Assembly (NCBI GenBank): GCA_002482885.1
Contig: DLGW01000005.1
Coordinates: 190,533-254,532 of the forward strand
Direction of reading: 5' to 3'
Length of the DNA stretch: 64,000 bases
Source of the DNA: Flavobacteriaceae bacterium UBA7684
GTDB lineage: Bacteria > Bacteroidota > Bacteroidia > Flavobacteriales > Flavobacteriaceae
The notes beneath the pieces are model-generated. The model was not told the origin of the DNA. It was given only the letters and a program-made list of their open reading frames with translations, and made no database searches. Of this stretch, positions 52,126-60,907 are shown piece after piece; positions within the stretch are counted from its first letter, which is position 1, and the number at the start of each line of letters is the position of its first letter. The translations under genes and the position numbers were made by a program.

Positions 52126-52776
52126 TTATTCTGCATTTACGGCCCACTCAGAAGGATTTATTCTCCATTCTTGTAGGGTTTTTAATTCCGAATCCGAAAT
52201 GTAGTTTTTCTCCACCGCTTTATCTAATAAAATCTCGTAGTTTCCTAAAGTATATAAGTCTACGTTTCTTTCTTTAAAATTAGATTTAGCCACATCAAAA
52301 CCATATTCAAATATGGCTGCCATCCCTTTTACATTAATACCCGCTTCTCTTAAAGCATCTACCGCCAATAAACTACTGTTGCCGGTACTTACTAAGTCTT
52401 CAATAACTACTGCGTTCTGACCTTTGTAATAAAATCCTTCAATTTGATTTTTTCTACCGTGTTTTTTAGGTTCGGGTCTAACGTAAACAAAAGGTAATCC
52501 CATGCGCTCTGCAATCAAAATACCAATTCCAATAGCACCAGTAGCTACGCCAGCAATAATGTCTGGTTTGCCAAATTTCTTTTCGATGTTTTTAACGAAT
52601 TCGTCTCTTAAGTACGTTCTAATTTGTGGAAAAGAAAGAGCCACGCGATTATCGCAGTAAATAGGAGAGTTCCAACCCGAAGCCCATTGAAATGGATTTT
52701 TCGGATTCAATTTAATTGCATTTATTTGTAAAAGCAATTCGGAAGTTTTTCCAGCTGTGTCTTTATTAAAAATCAT
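52126..52776 (-). CDS. pyrE: Orotate phosphoribosyltransferase
   Basis: 216 residues from the ATG at 52776 (MIFNKDTAGKTSELLLQ); a start ten codons upstream would overlap the divergent Nudix gene. It converts orotate plus PRPP to OMP. FQWASGWNSPIYCDNR, the flexible loop RPEPKKHGRKNQIEG, and the PRPP motif AVVIEDLVSTGNS are present. Only seven bases separate its start from the divergent Nudix start. Confidence 0.96.
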   Translation of the reverse strand: MIFNKDTAGKTSELLLQINAIKLNPKNPFQWASGWNSPIYCDNRVALSFPQIRTYLRDEFVKNIEKKFGKPDIIAGVATGAIGIGILIAERMGLPFVYVRPEPKKHGRKNQIEGFYYKGQNAVVIEDLVSTGNSSLLAVDALREAGINVKGMAAIFEYGFDVAKSNFKERNVDLYTLGNYEILLDKAVEKNYISDSELKTLQEWRINPSEWAVNAE

Positions 52777-52780
52777 ACTG

Positions 52781-52788
52781 CAAATGTA
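52781..52788 (-). promoter_or_regulatory. -7 box of pyrE, overlapping the Nudix start codon
   Basis: TACATTTG on the minus strand matches TAnnTTTG and ends four bases before the pyrE ATG, so initiation would occur at or next to the start codon (leaderless mRNA). The nearest TTG is 15 bases upstream, shorter than usual. Confidence 0.4.
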
Positions 52789-53368
52789 TAAAGTTTTTGT
52801 AAACAATACGCCACTTTTTTTAACGAACCAAATAGTAAAAGAAACCGATTTTCAATTCTTTTTGCTAGAAAGCGTTGATATTGAAAAGATTATTATTGGT
52901 ATGTATGAAAAAAAATTAGGTAAAGTTTTTTTGTATCACGAAGATGAAAAAGAAATTTTAAAAAAACTAAAAGAAAAAATCCCTGTTGAAAAAGCCGGTG
53001 GAGGTGTGGTGAAAAACAAAAAAGGTGAAGTTTTGTTTATTTTTAGAAACGGAAAATGGGATTTACCTAAAGGCGGAATGAACAAAGGAGAAGAAATTAC
53101 CGATACCGCCATCCGAGAAGTAGAAGAAGAAACAGGGGTGAATGGTTTACAGATTACTGAAAAGTTGATTAAAACGTATCATATTTTTTACAGAAGAGGA
53201 AAGTATCGTTTAAAAATTACCCAATGGTTTGAAATGCGAACTGATTTTAAAGGGACTCCTGTGGGGCAGTTAGAAGAAGGCATCGAAAAAGTGGCTTGGA
53301 TGAATCCTATACAAATAAAAGAAGCCTTAGAAAACTCCTATGAAAATATCAAACTGTTGTTTGAGTAA
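52784..53368 (+). CDS. Nudix hydrolase
   Basis: 194 residues from the ATG at 52784 (MYKVFVNNTPLFL); a GTG upstream lies within pyrE. The Nudix box GX5EX7REUXEEXGU is complete: GGMNKGEEITDTAIREVEEE followed by TGV. An N-terminal ~65-residue region precedes the domain. It hydrolyses a nucleoside diphosphate linked to another group; the substrate is not readable. Confidence 0.92.
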   Translation: MYKVFVNNTPLFLTNQIVKETDFQFFLLESVDIEKIIIGMYEKKLGKVFLYHEDEKEILKKLKEKIPVEKAGGGVVKNKKGEVLFIFRNGKWDLPKGGMNKGEEITDTAIREVEEETGVNGLQITEKLIKTYHIFYRRGKYRLKITQWFEMRTDFKGTPVGQLEEGIEKVAWMNPIQIKEALENSYENIKLLFE

Positions 53369-53379
53369 AAAATCTTGAA

Positions 53380-53871
53380 TTGAAAAAAATACTATTGCTT
53401 TCCGATACTCACGGATATTTAGACGAACACATCTTAAAACATGTAGCCTTAGCAGATGAAGTTTGGCACGCCGGAGATATTGGTGGTTTAGAAGTAACCG
53501 ACACTATTCAAAAATTAAAGCCCTTACGAGCAGTTTATGGCAATATTGACGATGCTAAAACCCGAACAGTTTTTCCGTTACATCAAAAATTTTATTGCGA
53601 AGAGGTTACCGTTTGGATTACCCACATTGGCGGTTACCCAGGTAAATATCACCCAGACATTCGAGAGGCACTAAAAAGAAATACCCCACAACTTTTTATT
53701 TGTGGACATTCCCACATTTTAAAAGTAATGCCCGATAAAAAATTGAATTTAATACACATGAATCCCGGAGCAGTAGGTAAACACGGTTTACATCAAGTTC
53801 GTACCATGTTGCGTTTTGAAATCGACGGAAAAAAAATTCAGAACCTAGAAGTCATTGAAATAAAAAGATAA
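53380..53871 (+). CDS. YfcE-type metallophosphoesterase, TTG start
   Basis: 163 residues. No ATG is available near the conserved N-terminus (KKILLLSDTHGYLDEH), so the TTG at 53380 is taken as start. Metal ligands are seen in SDTHG, WHAGDIGG, GNIDD, THIGG and CGHSH. YfcE/MJ0936-type enzymes hydrolyse phosphodiesters. Cotranscribed with the Nudix gene (11-base gap) and followed by a terminator. Confidence 0.92.
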   Translation: MKKILLLSDTHGYLDEHILKHVALADEVWHAGDIGGLEVTDTIQKLKPLRAVYGNIDDAKTRTVFPLHQKFYCEEVTVWITHIGGYPGKYHPDIREALKRNTPQLFICGHSHILKVMPDKKLNLIHMNPGAVGKHGLHQVRTMLRFEIDGKKIQNLEVIEIKR

Positions 53872-53872
53872 A

Positions 53873-53899
53873 AAAACCCGACTTTTGGTCGGGTTTTTA
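53873..53899. terminator. Bidirectional terminator after the phosphoesterase gene
   Basis: AAAACCCGAC / GTCGGGTTTT stem, TTTTG loop, A-run before and T-run after. Confidence 0.9.
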
Positions 53900-53919
53900 G
53901 CGCACTACTATTTTCAGGT

Positions 53920-54303
53920 TTATCTTAATCGGTCTACAGATTTTACGAGATCTTCGTCCTTTTTAATGGCCTTGTTGGCCAAAACTAAAAAAATGACAGA
54001 AATGGCAGGAAGCAAAGTCTCAATACCCTTCTTTGAAGGCGAACCTTCTCCGGATAAACTTAGCGACTGATAAACAAATAACCCTAGAATAATTAAGTTT
54101 AATATGATGTTAATTCGATTAATAACGAATTGATTTTGTCTTTTTTTATACGATAGAATACTAAATAAAGCTAAACCAACACTTACTACAAGTAAAATGC
54201 AAAGTGCCGAAAAACTAGACTCACAATAATCCCAAAACAACATCAAAAGAACAGAGATGATGAGTGAAAGAGACATGTGAAGAGTTTGTATGCGTTGAAT
54301 CAT
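53920..54303 (-). CDS. DUF4293 membrane protein
   Basis: 127 residues with four hydrophobic helices and the conserved C-terminal DEDLVKSVDRLR. I associate this family with a position next to rho in flavobacteria, as here. No function is known. Confidence 0.85.
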   Translation of the reverse strand: MIQRIQTLHMSLSLIISVLLMLFWDYCESSFSALCILLVVSVGLALFSILSYKKRQNQFVINRINIILNLIILGLFVYQSLSLSGEGSPSKKGIETLLPAISVIFLVLANKAIKKDEDLVKSVDRLR

Positions 54304-54352
54304 AGGGTAAAATTTCGATGTAAAATTAGAATTATTTTTTTTATAGCTGGTA

Positions 54353-54382
54353 TTGTTTTAAAAATAAATCTTTGTATTATTG
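54353..54382 (+). promoter_or_regulatory. Predicted rho promoter
   Basis: TTG (54353-54355), 19-base spacer, TATTATTG (54375-54382), one mismatch to TAnnTTTG. It would give a leader of about 100 bases before rho. Confidence 0.5.
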
Positions 54383-54389
54383 CATAGTT

Positions 54390-54419
54390 ATTCTTCCCCC
54401 GACCTTTGGAAGAATTTTT
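54390..54419 (+). promoter_or_regulatory. Terminator-like hairpin in the rho leader
   Basis: ATTCTTCC (54390-54397) and GGAAGAAT (54408-54415) form a perfect 8-bp stem followed by a T-run. It lies just after the predicted transcript start and before the rho start codon, so it could act as an attenuator. Confidence 0.5.
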
Positions 54420-54446
54420 CAAACCTATTTTTTTCAAACCTATTTT
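54417..54446 (+). repeat. 15-base tandem duplication in the rho leader
   Basis: TTTCAAACCTATTTT occurs twice in direct succession. Confidence 0.85.
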
Positions 54447-54491
54447 TATTGAATTCATCAATTAAAAATCCACTAAACGTATTTATTCTAC

Positions 54492-56141
54492 ATGTTTGAT
54501 ATTTCAAAACTAAAATCCATGAAGATTTCTGAACTTCAAGAAATCGCTAAAGTCGCAGAAATTTCTAAGTTCAAAACTTTAAAAAAAGAAGAACTGATTC
54601 AATCTATCTTAGATATCCAAAATACCGCAGAGCCCCAAACCGTTGCCCCAATTTCTGAAACCCAATCTAATTCAGATAAATTAGATAAGTCACCCAGAAA
54701 ACGCATCCACAAAAACAACCACGTACCCGAGAAAAGAAATTTTGTAGGAGACACTTCCATAGAAGTCGTAGAATTACCCTTTGAAGAAGTCGCGGTAGAA
54801 ACCATTGCACAAACACAAGAACAAGAAGTGGTTCAACAACCACAGCTAATAGCTACTGAAGGTGCTGAAAATACTTCGGTACAAGAGCCAGAAAATACAC
54901 ACGTTAATAAAGAACAACGACCAAATAACAATCCTAATCAGAATAAACCTCAAAACAACCACAATAATAATTTTAAAGACAAACGCAATAAAAACAATAA
55001 CAACCCCAACAACAAAGAATATGAGTTTGAAGGGATTATTGAAAGCGAAGGTGTTTTAGATATGATGCCCGATGGATATGGATTTTTACGTTCATCAGAT
55101 TACAATTATTTAGCCTCACCCGATGATATTTACTTATCGCAATCACAAGTAAGGTTATTCGGATTAAAAACAGGAGACACCGTTAAAGGAGTGGTACGTC
55201 CACCTAAAGAAGGAGAAAAATATTTCCCATTAGTAAAAGTGTTAAAAATCAATGGTTTAGACCCTCAGGTAGTTCGTGACCGAGTTGCGTTTGAACATTT
55301 AACACCGATTTTCCCACAAGAAAAATTCAAATTAGCAGAAAAACAAAGTACCATATCCACTCGAATTATTGATTTGTTTTCACCAATTGGAAAAGGTCAA
55401 CGCGGTATGATTGTGTCGCAACCTAAAACAGGTAAAACAGTTTTATTAAAAGACATCGCCAACACCATCGCCGCTAACCATCCCGAAGTATATTTAATCG
55501 TATTGTTGATTGACGAAAGACCCGAAGAGGTTACCGACATGCAACGAAATGTGCGTGGAGAGGTAATTGCTTCCACCTTTGATGAACCAGCCGACAGACA
55601 CGTAAAAGTGGCTAATATTGTATTAGAAAAAGCCAAAAGATTGGTAGAATGCGGACACGATGTAGTGATTCTATTAGATTCCATCACCCGTTTAGCTCGT
55701 GCCTACAATACCGTACAACCTGCCTCAGGTAAAGTACTAAGTGGAGGGGTAGATGCCAATGCCTTGCAAAAACCAAAACGCTTTTTTGGAGCCGCTCGTA
55801 ACATCGAAAATGGAGGTTCGTTATCAATAATCGCAACAGCCTTAACCGATACAGGTTCAAAAATGGACGAAGTAATTTTCGAAGAATTCAAAGGAACAGG
55901 TAATATGGAGTTGCAATTAGACCGCAAAATAGCCAACAAACGTATATTCCCAGCCGTTGATTTAACCTCGTCAAGTACTCGTAGAGATGATTTATTACAA
56001 GACGAAAAAACCATTCAACGCATGTGGATTATGCGTAAATATTTAGCCGATATGAATCCAGTAGAAGCCATGGATTTTATCAACGACAGATTTAAAGGCA
56101 CCCGCAACAACGAAGAGTTTTTAATCTCTATGAATGACTAA
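54492..56141 (+). CDS. rho: Transcription termination factor Rho with Asn-rich insertion
   Basis: 549 residues versus about 420 for E. coli Rho. N-terminal SAP-like helices (~1-45), then a ~130-residue disordered insert ending in an Asn-rich tract (~144-174), the cold-shock RNA-binding domain (DGYGFLRSSDYNYLASPDDI), and the RecA-type ATPase with Walker A SQPKTGKTVLLKD, Walker B VVILLDSITRLARAYN and the Q/R-loop regions. Rho is an RNA-dependent helicase hexamer that ends transcription. Similar inserts in other bacteria drive prion-like or phase-separated states. Confidence 0.96.
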   Translation: MFDISKLKSMKISELQEIAKVAEISKFKTLKKEELIQSILDIQNTAEPQTVAPISETQSNSDKLDKSPRKRIHKNNHVPEKRNFVGDTSIEVVELPFEEVAVETIAQTQEQEVVQQPQLIATEGAENTSVQEPENTHVNKEQRPNNNPNQNKPQNNHNNNFKDKRNKNNNNPNNKEYEFEGIIESEGVLDMMPDGYGFLRSSDYNYLASPDDIYLSQSQVRLFGLKTGDTVKGVVRPPKEGEKYFPLVKVLKINGLDPQVVRDRVAFEHLTPIFPQEKFKLAEKQSTISTRIIDLFSPIGKGQRGMIVSQPKTGKTVLLKDIANTIAANHPEVYLIVLLIDERPEEVTDMQRNVRGEVIASTFDEPADRHVKVANIVLEKAKRLVECGHDVVILLDSITRLARAYNTVQPASGKVLSGGVDANALQKPKRFFGAARNIENGGSLSIIATALTDTGSKMDEVIFEEFKGTGNMELQLDRKIANKRIFPAVDLTSSSTRRDDLLQDEKTIQRMWIMRKYLADMNPVEAMDFINDRFKGTRNNEEFLISMND

Positions 56142-56154
56142 ATAAAAATCATTA

Positions 56155-56267
56155 GGGTGTGCCACCCAAAATTAAAAAGCCCTATGCACAGTTACGTTCA
56201 TAGGGCTTTTTAATTTTGGCTGTCAGGCTGTTCGCTCCGCATGGCGGATTGCTGCCATCCTTCACAC
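56155..56267 (+). repeat. Dispersed intergenic repeat, copy R5 (contains terminator)
   Basis: Begins GGGTGTGCCACCC as R1 does, contains GGCTGTCAGGCTGTTCGCT, and ends GCTGCCATCCTTCACAC. Confidence 0.78.
56166..56219. terminator. Terminator hairpin inside repeat R5
   Basis: A perfect 21-bp stem (arms 56166-56186 and 56199-56219; AAAAAGCCCTATG / CATAGGGCTTTTT core) with a 12-base loop ends rho and also the convergent DUF808 gene. Confidence 0.9.
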
Positions 56268-56321
56268 GGATTTGTAATCCTAGATTTGTTTAATAGTTTA
56301 ACCAAAAAATGGTCGATAAGA

Positions 56322-57191
56322 TTAATGTTTACCCATTATTTTTTTTACAAAACTAACCATCAATAAAGTAAATAATCCTACCCCAAGCCCAACCACAAAT
56401 TCTGTAATAAATGAGGGTATTTGCGGAAGTATATGATGTAAGAAATCTATATTATGCACAAAAATACCACCAGCTACTAAAAGCAAAGCAATGGTGCCAA
56501 TCACAGCTAAACTCTTAATTACTTTCGGCAAAGCTTGAACCAATAAATTACCTATGGTTTTGGTAAAACTTTTTTCATTTTTGCTTAGACTAATCAGTTT
56601 TAACCCCAAATCATCCATCCTAACAATTAAAGCCACAATACCATAAACACCAACTGTTGCAATTATTGCCGTTGCAGATACTGCCAAAATTTGAGTTAAA
56701 ATAGGCTTACCCATCACTGCGCCCAACGCAATAATTACAATTTCAACTGATAATATAAAATCTGTTACAATCGCAGCCTTTACCTTATCTTTTTCAAGAG
56801 ATAAAATTTCACTTTCAGTTAATGTTTGAGTAGCATCAATAGTTTTATGATGTTCTTTATGAAAAAAATATTCATAAATTTTTTCTGCCCCTTCATAAGC
56901 CAAATACAAACCGCCTAAAATCAATATTATTTTTATGGCTATAGGTAAAAAAGCGCTTAGCAAAAAGGCTATGGGTAAAATGATGACTTTATTTAAAAAA
57001 GAACCTTTGGTGATAGCCCAAAGTACAGGCAATTCTCTTGAAGATACAAAACCTGAAGCTTTTTCGGCATTAACCGCCAAATCATCCCCCAAAATACCTG
57101 CTGTTTTTTTAGTAGAAAGCTTAGCCATTGCAGCTACATCATCCATGATTGTAGCTATATCATCTAATAAAGCAAAAAAACCTGAGGCCAT
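56322..57191 (-). CDS. DUF808 (YedI-like) membrane protein
   Basis: 289 residues with about seven hydrophobic helices. The N-terminus MASGFFALLDDIATIMDDVA and the KTAGILGDDLAVNAEK segment are the DUF808/YedI signature. No function is established. Confidence 0.88.
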   Translation of the reverse strand: MASGFFALLDDIATIMDDVAAMAKLSTKKTAGILGDDLAVNAEKASGFVSSRELPVLWAITKGSFLNKVIILPIAFLLSAFLPIAIKIILILGGLYLAYEGAEKIYEYFFHKEHHKTIDATQTLTESEILSLEKDKVKAAIVTDFILSVEIVIIALGAVMGKPILTQILAVSATAIIATVGVYGIVALIVRMDDLGLKLISLSKNEKSFTKTIGNLLVQALPKVIKSLAVIGTIALLLVAGGIFVHNIDFLHHILPQIPSFITEFVVGLGVGLFTLLMVSFVKKIMGKH

Positions 57192-57309
57192 TTTTTATAT
57201 TAATAAAGGTGTATAAATTAAGTTGCGAACCTAATAATTTTACTGTAAATAGATGTTATATTTATTGAAATTATAAGATTAAAAAATTAAAAGATTAAAA
57301 AATAGCCTC

Positions 57310-57888
57310 ATGAATCTATTGCCTTTTGACGGAGAAATCTATTATCACCCTTTATTTTTGTCTGAATCAGAAGCTTTACAAAGCAAAAGAGCCTTACAAA
57401 ATCAAGTGCAATGGCAACCCGATGAAGTAGTGGTTTTTGGTAAAAAACACGTTATGGATAGGCAAACCGCTTGGTATGGTAATCAACCCTTTACCTATAC
57501 CTATTCAAAAACACCACGCACGGCATTGCCCTGGACACCTGAACTGTTAGTTGTAAAACAAAGAGTTGAACAAGTTTGTGAAAACGAATTTAATTGTTGT
57601 TTGTTGAATTGGTATCCCAACGGCAAAAGTGGAATGGGATGGCATGCCGATAATGAATCTACTTTGGTTTATGATGCTCCCATAGCGTCCGTTAGTTTAG
57701 GAGTCACCCGAAAATTTATTTTTAAGCACAACACCCAACCAAAAAAAATAGATTTAGTTTTAGAAAATGGAAGTTTATTGCTGATGCAAGGCAAAACACA
57801 AACCTATTGGAAACACAGTTTACCCAAATCTTTAAAAATATCCGAAGACCGAATTAATTTAACGTTTCGGGTATTTAATGATGTTTAA
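57310..57888 (+). CDS. alkB: AlkB-like 2-oxoglutarate/Fe(II) dioxygenase
   Basis: 192 residues. Iron ligands in WHADNES (HxD), the distal His in YWKHSLPK, and the 2-oxoglutarate-binding RINLTFR near the C-terminus, with LNWYPNGKSGMGWHAD upstream: the AlkB/ALKBH2-like fold that removes methyl groups from alkylated DNA bases. Single-gene unit. The region just after it carries GTTTAATCG-type repeats. Confidence 0.92.
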   Translation: MNLLPFDGEIYYHPLFLSESEALQSKRALQNQVQWQPDEVVVFGKKHVMDRQTAWYGNQPFTYTYSKTPRTALPWTPELLVVKQRVEQVCENEFNCCLLNWYPNGKSGMGWHADNESTLVYDAPIASVSLGVTRKFIFKHNTQPKKIDLVLENGSLLLMQGKTQTYWKHSLPKSLKISEDRINLTFRVFNDV

Positions 57889-57950
57889 TCGTTGATTGTT
57901 TAGTCGGGAAATAGGACTATAAATAAACTTTTCAACTTTCGACTAACCTC

Positions 57951-58060
57951 GCGTTAATGACAGCAGTGGAAATCCTTTTAAGCCAGCCCGAATTTTGGCT
58001 GGGTTAAAAGATTGTAACGAATGGCATGACCCTTCGCTTTTTCTGCGAAGGGGAACGCCC
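57951..58060 (-). repeat. Dispersed intergenic repeat, copy R4
   Basis: Reads GCGTTAATGACAGCAGTGG at the left and GGGGAACGCCC at the right; its centre is a CTTTTAAGCCAGCC / GGCTGGGTTAAAAG hairpin. Part of a 301-base gap between alkB and clpB that holds only this repeat, a terminator and the TTTTGGG-type repeat. Confidence 0.72.
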
Positions 58061-58063
58061 AAA

Positions 58064-58099
58064 CAAAAAAAGAGCAAACCTTTCGATTTACTCTTTTTT
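58064..58099. terminator. Terminator downstream of clpB
   Basis: AAAAAAAGAGCAAA pairs with TTTACTCTTTTTT (one mismatch) with flanking A- and T-runs; it serves clpB on the minus strand. Confidence 0.75.
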
Positions 58100-58103
58100 C
58101 TAG

Positions 58104-58190
58104 GTTGATAGGTTTTGGGTTATTGGTCAAAGTTTATTGGTTTAAGAATACTTTTACCTAAAACCCAAGACCTAAAACCCAACACCCAAT
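58104..58190. repeat. TTTTGGG/CCCAAAA simple repeat after clpB
   Basis: GATAGGTTTTGGGTTATTGG, then two CCTAAAACCCAA units and AACACCCAATC. Same telomere-like unit as the 35-base repeats in the trp operon. Confidence 0.75.
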
Positions 58191-60778
58191 CAATGATTCC
58201 TAAAAACCAATTCTCCGTTAAAACTATCCAAGATAATAATGGCTTCGGTTTTAATGTTTCCACCTAAAATTTCTTTAGACAATTTATTTAAAACCTCGCG
58301 TTGGATGACTCTTTTTACGGGGCGGGCACCAAAATGCGCATCGTAACCTTTTACGGCTAAATAATCAATAGCTTCGGGAGTAGCCTCTAAGGTGATGTGT
58401 TGTTGTTCTAACATTTTGGCCACACTTTTTAATTGTATGCTTACAATTTGTTTGATGTTGGCGGTGGTTAGTGGCGTAAACATCACGATTTCGTCAATAC
58501 GATTGATGAACTCGGGGCGAACGGTTTGTTTGAGCAATCCCAACACTTCGGTTTTGGCGAGTTCCGCAGCTGCTTCTACACTTCCCTTTAGGTTGTCAAA
58601 TTTATCTTGGATGATTTGACTTCCCATGTTAGAGGTCATGATGATGATGGTGTTTTTAAAATCAGCCAAACGTCCTTTGTTATCGGTTAATCGCCCTTCA
58701 TCCAACACTTGTAACAAAATGTTAAATGTATCGGGATGTGCTTTTTCAATTTCGTCTAACAAAATTACAGAATACGGTTTTCTACGTACGGCTTCGGTGA
58801 GTTGCCCGCCTTCATCATAACCTACGTATCCCGGAGGCGCTCCTACCAATCGGCTCACGCTGTGTCGTTCTTGATATTCGCTCATGTCTATACGCGTCAT
58901 GGCATTTTCATCATCAAATAAATACTCGGCTAAAGCTTTCGCTAATTCGGTTTTTCCAACCCCTGTGGTTCCTAAAAACAAGAAGGTTCCGATAGGTTTT
59001 TTCATATCTTGTAATCCGGCACGGCTTCGGCGCACAGCATCACTGATGACTTCAATAGCTTCTTCTTGACCAACTACACGTTTGTGCAATTCGTCTTCTA
59101 ATTTCAATAATTTTTCACGTTCACCTTGCAACATTTTTTGAACGGGTACACCGGTCCATTTAGCCACTACTTCGGCAATATCTTCGCGGGTTACTTCTTC
59201 TTTAATTAAAGAACTTCCGGCTTGATTTTCTTGTAAAGTTTTTTGTAAGCCTTCTAATTTATCTTGGGCTTCTTTGATACGTCCATAACGTATTTCAGCC
59301 ACTTTTCCGTAATTACCTTCTCTTTCGGCTCTTTCGGCTTCTAATTTCAAATTTTCAATATCGGCTTTTACGGCTTGTATATTATCTACTACATCTTTCT
59401 CTGATTTCCACTTAGTGTAAATATCGTTGCGTTCTTCTTTTAAGTTGGCTAAATCCAATCCTAAAGATTTTAATTTCAATTCATCATTCTCTCTTTTAAT
59501 CGCCTCGATTTCAATTTCTAACTGCATGATTTTTCTATCCAACACATCCAATTCTTCGGGTTTGGAATTAATTTCCATACGCAATTTAGAGGCCGCCTCG
59601 TCCATCAGGTCAATGGCCTTATCAGGTAAAAAACGATTGGTAATATAACGTTGAGACAATTCTACCGCACCAATAATAGCATCATCTTTAATACGAACTT
59701 GATGATGGGTTTCGTACTTTTCTTTGATTCCTCGTAAAATAGAAATGGCATCTTCGGTATTGGGCTCGTCAATATTTACTTTTTGGAAACGACGTTCTAA
59801 AGCTTTGTCTTTTTCAAAGTATTTTTGATACTCGTCTAAAGTGGTTGCTCCAATCGCTCTTAATTCTCCACGAGCTAAAGCTGGTTTTAAAATATTGGCT
59901 GCATCCATGGCACCTTCACCACCTCCTGCCCCTACCAAGGTATGAATTTCATCAATGAATAATACAATATCTCCTTCGGCACTGGTTACTTCTTTCACTA
60001 CCGATTTTAAACGTTCTTCAAATTCTCCTTTGTATTTAGCTCCCGCAATTAAAGCTCCCATATCTAAAGAATAAACTATTTTATCTTTAAGGTTTTCAGG
60101 TACATCTCCAGCAATAATTCGGTGTGCTAATCCTTCAGCAATAGCCGTTTTACCAACCCCAGGTTCTCCAATTAACATCGGGTTGTTTTTGGTACGTCGG
60201 GTTAATATTTGCAACACACGTCGAATTTCTTCGTCACGCCCAATCACAGGGTCTAATTTGCCTGTTTTGGCTAATTCGTTTAAGTTTTTAGCGTATTTAT
60301 TTAAAGCATTGTAGGTTTCTTCGGCAGAGGCAGAAGTTACTCTTTCTCCTTTTCGAATTTCGGCAATGGCCGCTTGTAAAGATTTTTCGGTTACGCCTTG
60401 GTCTTTTAAAATTTGGGCTACTTTACTTTTTGATTTAAAAATAGCTAAGATGAGGTGTTCAATGGACACAAACTCATCATTCATTTTTTTGGCAATGATT
60501 TCCGCTTCGTTTAAGCTGGTTCCCGCGTCTCGAGAAAACATGATTTCTGAACCTGAAACTTTAGAAAAACTATTTAAAGTGCTGTCTAAAACTTGCTTGA
60601 ATAACGGAATATTGATATTTAATTTTTTAAGTATAAAAGGCGTAACATTTTCGTCCACTTCAAGGATGCCCTTAAAGAGGTGTTCGTTTTCGATTTGCTG
60701 ATGACCATAACCTTGCGCCAATTGTTGGGCTTGTTGAATGGCCTCTTGCGATTTAATGGTAAAATTTTTAATATTCAT
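58190..60778 (-). CDS. clpB: ClpB disaggregase
   Basis: 862 residues, full length. N-terminal Clp repeat domain, first AAA+ with GEPGVGKTAIAEGLA and Walker B DIVLFIDEIHTLVGAG, the coiled-coil M domain (~400-525), second AAA+ with GTTGVGKTELAKALAE and VILLDEIEKAHPD. The pattern GAPPGYVGYDEGG is the substrate pore loop. It extracts aggregated proteins together with DnaK/DnaJ/GrpE. No clear consensus promoter was found upstream, which would fit heat-shock control by a different factor. Confidence 0.97.
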   Translation of the reverse strand: MNIKNFTIKSQEAIQQAQQLAQGYGHQQIENEHLFKGILEVDENVTPFILKKLNINIPLFKQVLDSTLNSFSKVSGSEIMFSRDAGTSLNEAEIIAKKMNDEFVSIEHLILAIFKSKSKVAQILKDQGVTEKSLQAAIAEIRKGERVTSASAEETYNALNKYAKNLNELAKTGKLDPVIGRDEEIRRVLQILTRRTKNNPMLIGEPGVGKTAIAEGLAHRIIAGDVPENLKDKIVYSLDMGALIAGAKYKGEFEERLKSVVKEVTSAEGDIVLFIDEIHTLVGAGGGEGAMDAANILKPALARGELRAIGATTLDEYQKYFEKDKALERRFQKVNIDEPNTEDAISILRGIKEKYETHHQVRIKDDAIIGAVELSQRYITNRFLPDKAIDLMDEAASKLRMEINSKPEELDVLDRKIMQLEIEIEAIKRENDELKLKSLGLDLANLKEERNDIYTKWKSEKDVVDNIQAVKADIENLKLEAERAEREGNYGKVAEIRYGRIKEAQDKLEGLQKTLQENQAGSSLIKEEVTREDIAEVVAKWTGVPVQKMLQGEREKLLKLEDELHKRVVGQEEAIEVISDAVRRSRAGLQDMKKPIGTFLFLGTTGVGKTELAKALAEYLFDDENAMTRIDMSEYQERHSVSRLVGAPPGYVGYDEGGQLTEAVRRKPYSVILLDEIEKAHPDTFNILLQVLDEGRLTDNKGRLADFKNTIIIMTSNMGSQIIQDKFDNLKGSVEAAAELAKTEVLGLLKQTVRPEFINRIDEIVMFTPLTTANIKQIVSIQLKSVAKMLEQQHITLEATPEAIDYLAVKGYDAHFGARPVKRVIQREVLNKLSKEILGGNIKTEAIIILDSFNGELVFRNH

Positions 60779-60907
60779 GGCAAAAAAGGTTTAATTTGTG
60801 GATTGGAAAACAAGATTTATTCCTACACTCAAAGTAAGACATTTTGACTGTTTTTAAGCTGATTTTTATCAATTTTTCAGACAAAAAGACATTAAATCCA
60901 ACCAATT

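Noticed and set aside
60366..60701. 111-residue frame opposite clpB, and similar antisense frames in rho, trpG, lptB and trpB
   Set aside because: All are shadows of strongly conserved genes, with no motifs and no promoter.
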